Below are positions 21,701-33,700 of a stretch of 64,000 nt of DNA, piece by piece. The translations under genes were made by a program, and so were the position numbers. The DNA is from Cydia pomonella (lineage: Eukaryota; Arthropoda; Insecta; Lepidoptera; Tortricidae), in NCBI RefSeq assembly GCF_033807575.1, contig NC_084725.1:9459001-9523000 (forward strand). The letters are read 5' to 3'. The notes beneath the pieces were generated by a model. It did no database searches. It saw nothing but the letters and a program-made list of their open reading frames with translations, and was not told where the DNA came from. Every line of letters begins with the position of its first letter. Position 1 is the stretch's first letter.

Positions 21701-24700
21701 CCTACCATTACACATACGACGCATCTGGGCAACTCTACTGTGTTTCGTGTTGCCGGACTTTCGAAACAAAATTTGGATTCGCAAGCCACGTCCGCGCCCA
21801 TGCACGTAATAGTTAAGACCCTTTTTAATTCTCAGGATGTCGCCGTCGACGGATATATCTGGGAGGACCTCATCATTCATCATCACATTTGCTTATTTAA
21901 TAAACTCGAGTAGAAACGGATCGCGATGCTCATTTTATTTTATAAACCGATTTCAGAGTTGACCCCGTAGTGAAAGTTATCCAGTGTGACCCGCATATTC
22001 ACACCTCAGCGTATGGTCACACATCAATATCACCCTGTATAAGGCGCCTTCCCCACTTGGGGATGCGGTATCGGTGCAGTAAAGTACGCTCGGTATTTTT
22101 TTACCGATTCGCTACCGAGTGCCTATATTTGAATAGTCGCTTCCCGATCGGCGCGGGCGGCGCGGGTGCGAAGCGGTGAGCGTGCGGTATACTGCTTCGC
22201 GGCGCGGACAGCCAGTAAAAGCTTGGATGCCAAACGATCCCTGCGTGCGCAGGAAAATGGCGGCGGAAACGGCCATGATCATGGGTGCCATAAGGCACGG
22301 TAGCTCACTATAAGTTTGTTTTGAAATTTTGCATCACCTTGTGAGAGTCGTTGTACCGCAATAAAAAGTCTACCATAAATATTTTTGCTAGTATAGGGTT
22401 GTACCCAATACCCAATACTTTCTTCTTTTTTTACGCAATCGCAAATACATATAACACACTAAAGTATCTTCCTCGCATTATCTCGCGACGAGGCAAACTT
22501 TTCTGCAAGATTCTACAGTTTTATACCAAGAGTATACTGACAGTATAACGCTAAGTGAGGAGATCCGGACATCAGTAAGCTCGCGGTAACGTACTAAATA
22601 CCGCATACCGATAACACACCACCAAGTAGGGGAGGGGCCTAAAAGTATGCTGTGCATATTGTGAACAATCCACTACCGTTTACAAAATTAATACTTTACA
22701 TAACTATATACAAAATCATCAATCTAGATTCTTCTGATAATATCTACAATAATTATAGCATAACAAATCCATTTGTCATTAAATGCTGATTATTAAAAGT
22801 TTACGTTACACAACTTATAAAAACTCAAAAATGCGCGATTTTCCAGAAACAAGAACTAGCTAGATAGATTTATCGCCCCGAAAACCCGCATATAGCAAAT
22901 TTCATCGAAATTGTTAAGAGCCAGTTCCGAGATCCCCGAAATATATACACGGTGGCCAAAAAATATGTGCATTCCCGTTGCCAGGGAGGTTTCGGGCTTA
23001 TACTGAGCAACTTTTACTATGGGACCAACCCCGAAATCGCAAAAAAATTTTTTACCCTCCCATAGAAAATGTACCAGCTGAAATGTATGAAACAGCCTGA
23101 AAAATTTCTCTCGATTTCGGGATTGGTCCCATAATAACAGTTGCTCAGTATAATCCCAAAACCTGCCCGGCGACGGGAATGCACATATTTTTTGGCTACC
23201 TTGTATATACAAGTATGGAGATATGCCCTTCTCAGGACAAACTCGAAACTGATCTTGTTAGAGCAAACGCCACTGTTTCTATGTTTAACCGCAGAGTGTC
23301 CGTCGATCGATGAATGTTTCTTGACAACACGACGCTAATCGATGTATATTTATATGTATGTTCACATACAAGAATTGCTCATTTAAAAGTATAAGTACCT
23401 GGGCGACCGAGCTTTGCTCGGTTATAACTATTTATTGTAATATGGTGGTGATAATCTACATAAACTTAAAAAGTAAAATGTGAACTGACAATTATTATTA
23501 TTTACAATCGATTTTAACCTTACAGCACTTGTCACAGAGTTAACGCCATCTATTGTCAATTTTTTTTATTACATAGGTCATTTTTTTTACTAAATTAAAC
23601 TGGTGTAAAACAATAAAAATTAAAAAATTATATATAAACTTGAACATATAAAAAAAAACAAAAGTTAGTCACCGGGCGAGATTCGAACCCGTAACACTCG
23701 TTTAGCAGTCCGCGTCTTAACCCGCTGGGCCAGACGGACAGTGGCCGGCAACACGAAATTAGCGACCATATTCTGCGTCGAAAGAAAAACGCATGAAAAC
23801 TCGAAAACACGCGTTTTCCCAAACATAAGACTAATCTAGATAGATTGTATACCCCCAAAAACCCCCATATACCAAATTTCAGCTAAATCGTTAGAGCCGT
23901 TTCCGAGATCACAGAAATATATATACAAGAATTGCTCGTTTAAAGGTACCATAAAACTGTAAATTCAGTGGATGAATTCATTAAATCCCACAGTAAGTTC
24001 AAGAAGGCTTGTGTTGTGGGTACTCAGACAACGATATGTTCACCGTGGGCTAATTAAACCGACAGATTTTAACCATGCATTCCTTAGGTCCGTAGCAAAA
24101 AATGTAATACTAGTTCTGACCATATTCGCCAATAAACTATTTTTTTGCCCGAAAAAAAAAATATTATTACGTTTACATACGACAGGTTAATTATTTTTAC
24201 ACCCTGCTGAAAAAAAAAACATTAAAATGAATAACTAAAGTTTGTTTTTGATTAGATAAAAATTGCAAGTTTACTTAAAAACGTAATGTCTGTCAGTAGG
24301 TATGTCTATAGTGGCAGTGTCACAGCTAAAAAGGCGTTTTTCACTGAGTTATAACAGAAACAAATTTTCACAAAAATTGTCATCATCTCTAAAACAAGAT
24401 CAATTTCAGGAAACTTTATATGACATTTTAGTCTAAATACGGCCAAGAAAAAAATTAAAATCTGTCGGGTTCAATACACGGTGTGGTTATATATTTTTCA
24501 TCACACTTGCTCGAAAAAGATTTTATTTCATGCAGGTGTACTGAAGGACAAAGGTATTTTGTTCCCGCGGGAGTTATGGATTGTGAAAAAAAAAAAACAA
24601 TATAGCTTTTTTCTTAAATTATGTCACTTATTCATACAAACCAAGTAGGATAAACGAGTTTTACTTTTAAAATACTGACGTTTGTAATTTAATATTTAGT

Positions 24701-27700
24701 TTATGTTTCAAATTATTTAATTTGATTAATTTAACAGCCGTTTAAAATATTTTTACATAATTTTCAATCGTGGCCGAATTGCCGAATAGGTCTGTGCCTT
24801 CGATGCCTAACCTGTCGAGAAATTACAAAATGGCGGACAAGTTTGATATGTCACCGTATTTAAGAATGAATTCGCTTAAAATTTAGTTTTTTGTTCGCAA
24901 GTGTGATGAAAAACATTGTGTGTAACTCCGGGGGTAAGAATATTGCAAACTCGGGTCTTTAATTCCCTCCAGCTTGCTGCTGTCGGGAATTATCACCCTC
25001 GTATCCAAAATTTCACTTACCGTCGTTGCACAATGTACTATAATAATGATACATTTGACTCGAGTTTGCTTAGACTTAATTTATCAACGTAAGTATTGTA
25101 TCACAACAAGTCACTGTCAGCCCACATCCCAGAAATGAAAGCCAAACAAACAATAGTGTACCTTCTTGGCGGGCGGCTGCTCGGTGTCGGAGTCCTGCCC
25201 CGGCGTGTACCCGTCCGCGAAGCTCACGCGCTTCACGCCGCGCCCGCCGCCCGAACTGCAACACATGTCACATTCGTTTCTGAAGTGAAAACTTATTTTA
25301 CAGTACATATGGGGCTACTTTATAGCACTAGTGCGAGAAGTAGCATATTACGTTACTGTGTCGAACATTTAAAGGGCCATATGTACTGTAAAACGTTGTA
25401 CGATACATGTGCGAATAGGTAATTCGCAACTCGTGTCGATTTAAAACACTCCCTTCGGTCGTGTTTTAATTTATCGCCACTCGTTTCGAATTTCCTATTT
25501 TTCGCACTTGTATCGTAATGTACTATAGCGGCGCTGTGCACTCTTTGTGATGGGGGATGTTAAACTCGCGACAGGTCACGTGACCGACAGATTGAAAATT
25601 CGTAAGACGGACACGTGACCTGATCGAAAAACTCCATGATGGTTCTAGTAATGATGATGGTGTAAGAGTCGTTGAAACTGTGGATGGAAGTTGATTTTTC
25701 TGAGAGAGAAACTTTTTAATGTTAAATAATTGTAATAGTTCTGAAGTGTTAAATTTTTAATGTAATATAAATTGTCATGTTTGTGTACGATAGCGCAATA
25801 AATGAATATTGCATTTTACGACATAAATGATAGTACTTTTATACTGATAATTAAAGCAATTCGTGCAAAATAATTCCCTAACCATTCCAAAATATCAAAA
25901 ATGCACAACGTTAATATTCAAGTTTTCACTTCTACCGGAACTCCCGGAGTGCAACCCGTTGTTTTTATTATTATTTATAACTTCATATTAATTTATTAGT
26001 ATTATATAGACTTAGAAATAGAGGTAAATTGTCAAAGAACTTTGTAGCCACAGTAAATTTACTGCCATCTTTCGACGCATGATTAAAACTATGGAATATT
26101 ACTGTCAGCTTTGGGCAGGAGCACCTGGATGCCAGCTTGGACCCTTCGACTCAGTCCAAAGGCGTGCTGTACGAATCGTCGACGATCCCAAACTCACAAG
26201 CGGTATTGAACCTTTAAGTCTAAGGAGAGACTTTGCCTCCTGTGTGTGTTATACCGCTTGTATAATGGGCTGTGCTCTGAAGAATTGTTTGACATGATGC
26301 CCACGGCTACCTTCTATCCCCGCACCGCCCGCCGTCGGCAGGGTGTTCATCCTCACACCCTAAAGCTTAAATGGTCGCGCACTGTGCGGTTTAAGAGGAA
26401 CTTTCTCCCGCGGACGCTCCGGCTGTGAAATGAGCTCCCTACCGAGGTTTTCCAGAGGGTCTACAGTACGAAGTTCTCCAAAAAAGGAGTGTACAGATTT
26501 TTAAAGGGTCGGCAACGCGCATGCAACACCTCTGAAGTTGCAAGCGTCCATAGGCTACGGTGACTGCTTACCACCAGGCGGGATGAATGGTGGAAAATTA
26601 CAATAAATCGTTCAATACCCCTAACCACGTTAGTTGCAAGACAACTTATTTAACATTAATAAATATGGATTGAGTCCTAGATATCATCGTTGTCTTGCAA
26701 CTAACGTGGTTAGGGATATTGAACGATTTATTGTAATTTTCCCGTATGCTTGTTTGCCAGTCGTGGTTTAAATAAAAACTTTTTGAATTTAAATTTGACC
26801 CTTATTCTTTCACTGAGATGTGTTCAATTTGATAAAGAGTGATAGGGAAGCAGATAACGAAACGATTTTCGTGGTAGGCCCTCAGTATATGCTATTATTA
26901 TTATTAGTTATCTATCCTGTACTCACGTGATCAGTATCCCTTTCTCTCTGTTGTCCTTGTCAGCGTCCGAATCTTTATTTTCGGGCTCCATCGCTATCTC
27001 ACCCAATACTATAACAAATTTCAATTTATTTCACTAACAATGGTTTGGCAATATAACGTCCTGCATTAGCAATCCAGTGCATCAAATTTCAATTCCATAT
27101 TAATTTAAATTGTATTTTATTATTATTTAATGTTAGTTATATTATGTAATGTTTTGAAAAGATGTGTCGCGCCGAGTTTCTTGCCGGTCCATATTGGGAT
27201 ACCCTCCCACAATTCAGAGGATTTAAATCTACTCGGGTCAGAGGTGTAGGCTCAGAGCCGGTGTAGCGACGGACCTGTGCTGCGTCACGCGCGAGCAAGC
27301 GAAATTCTTTTCGAACTATCGCAGGGTGCTGCGAGCTCGATCTTTTGCAGCGGGTGGTGCGGTGAGGGGTATAAGCTCCGCCCACACGCGCGAAGTCGTT
27401 GGCGTCGGATACAGCCTTAACGAGCAAGGCTAAGCTCAGATGGAGCTGTAATCGTACATAGACTACAGCCTTTTTTTGAGAACCATTATAATAAATAAAT
27501 ATTATAGGACATTATTACACAAATTGACTAAGTCCCACAGTAAGCTCAATAAGGCTTGTGTTGAGGGTACTTAGACAACGATATACATAATATATATAAA
27601 TACTTAAATACATAGAAAACACCCATGACTCAGAAACAAATATCCATGCTCATCACACGAATAAATGCCCTTACCAGGATTTGAACCTAGGACCATCGGC

Positions 27701-30700
27701 TTCATGGGTAGGCCAGACTGGTCGTCAAAGATTTCGTATACCGATACTTTCGTATAATCTGTGGATGTTTAACCTCATTTTAAGTAAACATTCCTTACCA
27801 GTGTGCCTCAACGCCTGATCGATCCTATCGTCCAGTGTCCCGCGCCTGTCCTTCTCCTGCGACTGCGACTGCGCGTCGGCCGCGGAGAAGCAGTCGCCGT
27901 ACTGCAGCCGGTCCATCGCCCCGTATGTGTCCATGTACGCTTCATCGTAGCTACTGGAAAATTTTAAATGGTATATTATTAATATAATTTTTTAGGTTAT
28001 TTAACCGTCCATCAGTGGCGGATCGTTCAAAGAACTCGATTCCCATCGGCTTGTCTAATTTCAGCCCGTTGAGTACTTTCATGATCGGTTCATGGACAAA
28101 AGGAAAGCAAAATTAGGTCCGGGTTCCCTACGAATATTTGTGACGCGCCGCCACTGCCGTCCATGGAATAGTATTTTATACAATCGTTTAGGTTAACCTA
28201 AGGGTTAGCCTAAGTAAGGTACGAGATTGAAAAGCTTGACTATACAGGGTGACCTTAGCCATTGGACAAACCATGAAATCCCACGTAGGGTTACTTCTCA
28301 GGAATGCTCTGACGTTAATATATTTTTTTTTTTCGATAAAAGTTATTTGCAATAATCGACAACAAAAAGAAACACACTGTGTTAATCTTTGGCAGTGTTT
28401 TTGACAATTTGGTCGAAATATTTGATAATGATGACATTTTTCAAAAGTCAGAACCTTATTAGTGTCATAAATAAAAAAGATAATCAAAAAGGTTGAAGAC
28501 GGTTCCATACTATTCTTTGAGGATATTACCTTAGGAGCTACTAACACATACAGGCTGCTCCAAAGTAAAAATTGGAAATTTGTTAATTTCTTCGAAACCG
28601 CTACACCGGTTGTTATGATACTTTGTACACTGGTTCTAAATACCCTAATGCATATGTACATTTCGGCTTTGTCCAACGGCTATACAATACTTTTTCTACG
28701 AGTCATCTAAAGTAATACTTTTTTTACTATAAAACATAAATATCTCACACACACAAACGCGTCACTCTTTAGTCCCGGCCCGCGCCCGTTTAATTTTTTC
28801 TATGGGAGCGCGGCGGCACGTGATTGGTAATTTTTTATAGTTGACTACAGTGTATCGAAACGAATATTATAGTTGAGTTGGGAGCCCATACATAAAAAGA
28901 ACGCAATTATAATTTGGTATACAAAATCTTTACAAGTTTGCAGTCATTCAACCGTTACAGTCGATGGGTAGAAAAAAAAACTTATATTGCATGACAAGAA
29001 TAACCATCCTATAACATCATATTTTTGTAGGCATATTTTTAATTTGGTTAATTAAAGTAATTATATTTCACACAAGTAGGTTGAGATATGCGGCTCATAA
29101 ACAATAGTAAACTTCATTTTTTTTACCCAATTTTCGATACTGCAAAATGGCTAAATTTGCGATGTTAAAACACTGTTTTTTTAAATATTAAATTTTGTCT
29201 CTTCTTTCCGTTCCCAAGCTTCATGCAAAATACACTTTAACAATGAAAATGTTTACAGGGATATGTCAATACAAAGTGACCCGTTTCCATAGTTCCCGTG
29301 TGTACTGTAAGTACTGTAACGGAGTCGTACCCCGAGCTGTTGTCGCTCCGGCTGGTGATGGTGTGGATGCGGTACACGCGCTCGGGCGTGCAGTCCGAGC
29401 CGCCCGTCAGCACGATGTTCACCTCGCCCGGCTTCAAGCCTGGAACACATACGTATACATTTACATTATACAAAGGACCCGGGTATGTCCTTAAACTACG
29501 TCCAAAAGAGAGGTATGGGCACTGTCAATGTCATCTCGCTTAGTGTGGTAGGGCACAGCCAGTGGATGTCAATCCAGATCTAGAGCAGAGCCCAACTGGG
29601 GAAGTACCTTACGGAAAACCGAATTTTCGCCTATTTAAGCATTTTAGGGCCCGTACAGACTTGCGTTAGTAACAACGTCAATGAAACGAGTGTCGCGGTT
29701 ACCATTATACATGCCGCGCTGTAACCCGCAGGTGCGTTTGCGTCCTTCAGGTTCTCCTGGAGAGTCTAATAAATATTTCCGCGCTGTACACTCACCCCAG
29801 CGGCTGGGCCTGGCGGCGGCGCCGGCCCCGGGCGGCGGCGCGGCGCCGGCGCGCCAGTCGCACTTGATCTCGCCGAGCCGACGCCGCACCACGGTCTCTA
29901 CTCCGCGCTGCACACTCACCCCAGCGGCTGGGCCTGGCGGCGGCGCCGGCCCCCGGCGGCGGCGCGGCGCCGGCGCGCCAGTCGCACTTGATCTCGCCGA
30001 GCCGACGCCGCACCACGGTCTCTACTCCGCGCTGCACACTCACCCCAGCGGCTGGGCCTGGCGGCGGCGCCGGCCCCCGGCGGCGGCGCGGCGCCGGCGC
30101 GCCAGTCGCACTTGATCTCGCCGAGCCGACGCCGCACCACGGTCTCTACTCCGCGCTGCACACTCACCCCAGCGGCTGGGCCTGGCGGCGGCGCCGGCCC
30201 CGGGCGGCGGCGCGGCGCCGGCGCGCCAGTCGCACTTGATCTCGCCGAGCCGACGCCGCACCACGGTCTCTACTCCGCGCTGCACACTCACCCCAGCGGC
30301 TGGGCCTGGCGGCGGCGCCGGCCCCCGGCGGCGGCGCGGCGCCGGCGCGCCAGTCGCACTTGATCTCGCCGAGCCGACGCCGCACCACGGTCTCTACTCC
30401 GCGCTGCACACTCACCCCAGCGGCTGGGCCTGGCGGCGGCGCCGGCCCCCGGCGGCGGCGCGGCGCCGGCGCGCCAGTCGCACTTGATCTCGCCGAGCCG
30501 ACGCCGCACCACGGTCTCTACTCCGCGCTGCACACTCACCCCAGCGGCTGGGCCTGGCGGCGGCGCCGGCCCCCGGCGGCGGCGCGGCGCCGGCGCGCCA
30601 GTCGCACTTGATCTCGCCGAGCCGACGCCGCACCACGGTCTCTACTCCGCGCTGCACACTCACCCCAGCGGCTGGGCCTGGCGGCGGCGCCGGCCCCCGG

Positions 30701-33700
30701 CGGCGGCGCGGCGCCGGCGCGCCAGTCGCACTTGATCTCGCCGAGCCGGCGCCGCACAACTGTCTCTATTCGCTGCGTGCCTTCTTCACTAGGCAGAGGT
30801 ACTTGCTGAAAAACATAATAGCAACTAATTTTTATATTGATATATGATCAGTTGCCCATATTAACATAGTTTATATGGAGAAAATATAGAGCAAAGGCTA
30901 AACGGAAAGGACTAATTTCCGGAAAGGTCCGTCGTCAAATTTCAGGCCGTATTTGTAACTTGAACACCAAAAAACTAACAAAATTGAAATATAGAATCCA
31001 TATAGGGACCGTGCGCGTTGGAGGGTCTGCCATCTTATGGCCTGAATCGGAACCATAAACATGCACATGTACACGTCACGTGTTTTCTTGTGCATAGTAG
31101 GTTCTGCCATCTTGTGGGCTACATTAGAACAAAAAACATCACATTTACGCCTCGCGCCAAAAATCTGACGGCTCCTGTGCTGCCTCCTACAGTTCATGCA
31201 CGCTCCCTATAATTAGATCAACTTAAATTAAAACATGTCATTGAATATTAAATTATATTTAAAACTAAATCACGAGAGACAAGAATTCGCCATTTGATGA
31301 AAGTCTCGCGTGATGGAACAATAGTGAAGATCCGCGCGTGCCAAGCGTAGGTACCCGAGAGTCCCCCACGAAACACTCATAAACCCACACTATTGAGTCT
31401 TGGGTAAAATGAAACATGTAATTTAAGAAAGAAAAAATATTTTTTAGAAGCTGTTATAAAAGTTATGGCACGTATTTTTTACATGTTTATGGAACCAGCT
31501 GACGATATTTCCACCAAATACAGCCAGCTGACTATTTTTTTATTCATGATAGCATTTAAACTATCATGTAACTAAGTATCAACCGGGAGGCGATGACTGA
31601 CCAAATTTGCGCCTGCGCGGTGTAATAGGTAGGTCCTGTTGTCTTGCTGTGTTTGTGGTTTGAAGACACCAACATGGGAGATACCTTATTCTTGGGGATG
31701 CTGGGACACCTCAAGCATAAGATAACCCCCGGTGAGAGCCTCAAGGTTTCTTGCGATGACAGATCATGGGTGATCGTGCTGTTTACAAAACATGAAATAC
31801 ATAAAAACTGCATAGCTAAGAACTATTTTCTTGCAGTAAATACAAACCTATCAGGTACCAACTAAATAAATAAGAGTTTTAAAAAACGCCGAGTAACTCA
31901 TCATTATTTCAAACGGTTTTTGTTTCCATTTTAGCTTTGGTGATTATGGAAACTGTAACTTTATTATTTATAATTTCAAAACGTAAAACTACACTTGTCT
32001 GGCCGCTGTTATTTTTTTTATTCGTATAAATAATATTTGTTTTCCAAAGGGGTGTGGTGTAGTGTATAATTAGTACGTAAGCATTGTATATAAGAAGGTG
32101 TATCCAACCTATTTAGTCAGAATAACTTTCGACGAAGCTGTTGTTTAATTAATGACGTCATTAAAGGTAATGCGGTAGTATTTCTGCTTATAACTGCACT
32201 CTCGCAGCTCGGCCTTTAGCCTAGCATGCTTGGGCGATCCAGTGGGATGCTCCGGGCCTTCGGACCTAAGTGGAGCTCAGCCTTCGGCCTTCGCTGGGTA
32301 TCGAAGCTCGGCGTCGGGACTTTGGCCCACCGCTTCGCTTATTAAGACACTCGGGGAGGGTTGGTTTTGCTTTAGGGGTAGAACAGGAAGTTGGGGCTTC
32401 AACACGACCTAATAGTGTCTTGACAAGCTCACGAAATTGCTATGGAAGCACATCAACGAAGACTTGGATATAGAAATTGCTACAGCGTCATCTAGTGATG
32501 TCTTTGAAAGGTTGAAAAGAAAGACACATTACTAGCTGCATCACTCTGATTCCGATCCGGCTCATACTCATTGTCAACCGCCCCTATGCCCTTGCTATAA
32601 AGTCCAGTTTGGCTTGCAATTACATCATTCAAGGTTGGAGTTCTACGAGGGTCGGAGGTCTCACTCTTGTCAGCTTTGAACTATAGTTAAAAATACTTAC
32701 ATTACTAGCAACATCGCTCTGATACGCCATCGCCAATTGCTCGTACATCTCATAATTCTCGGGCTCATATTCATTGTCATCCGCCTCTATGCCCTTATAG
32801 GGTCCAGATTGGCACGCGATGACGTCGTTAAAGCTATAGTTAGAGTTCTGCAAGGGCCGGGGTTGTCTCATCTTTACATACTTAAAACTATGGTTAAGGT
32901 TAAAATACTTACATTACTAGCCACATCGCTCTGATACGCCATCGCCAATTGCTCGTACATCTCATAATTCTCGGGTTCATATTCATTGTCATCCGCCTCT
33001 ATGCCCTTGTTATAGAGTCCAGTTTGGCTGGCGATGACGTCGTTAAAGCTATAGTTGGAGTTCTGCGAGGAGGGCCGGAGGTGACTCTCGTCTTTCTCGT
33101 AGGAGGGAGGTTTCTCGCTGCAGGCCGAGTCTTGGGAGGAGCATTGGGAGTTCTCTTCGGGTCTTTGCGGTGTTAAGCGGTCTTGGGGTTCCTGAAAGTT
33201 GTTCTAGTTTTTGTACACTGTTGTGTTTCTTTTGGAGAAGAAGTAAAAGATTTACTATGAGGATTTTCTTAAGAAAGTTTGTAGCTACAAGTGCTCTATA
33301 GCAAGACTTAAAAATTCACTTCTTATTATATTGCAGCAAAAAAAGGGGCCCCTGCTGTGTCATGTAAAATTAAAATCACAAAATAATCATAAAAAAAACA
33401 ACGACTGTGACCATTGTAACTGTCTACGTATAACGATTTCTAAGTTGCAAGCGCTGTCATTCAGACAGCAAAGGCTTAACCTTTTGAACGCCACGCTTAT
33501 CGTACGCGGCGCGTAATCGTGAACCTTGTCGGTACGCATGAAGGTTGATATTGGGCTGTAGCTGCGCGCGTCATATGACGTCTTTGACGGTCAAAAGGTT
33601 AAAAATCTAAGAGACACAATTAGCTGTGGCATGCTTAGATTAGGAATTAAGAATTTTTATTATCAGTCATTAAAAAAACAGGCTGAAATCATTTCTGTAA

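Noticed and set aside
21152..21913. 253-codon plus-strand frame
   Set aside because: Its first third is the reverse complement of exon 18 of the minus-strand gene, and the rest is the LINE remnant. The join is accidental.
29786..30770. Stack of 83-codon open frames on both strands every 124 bases
   Set aside because: They are products of the tandem array. Only the exon 13 frame joins neighbouring exons in phase.
29786..30770. CRISPR-like regular repeats
   Set aside because: There are no unique spacers. It is a contiguous minisatellite of exon sequence in a eukaryotic gene.
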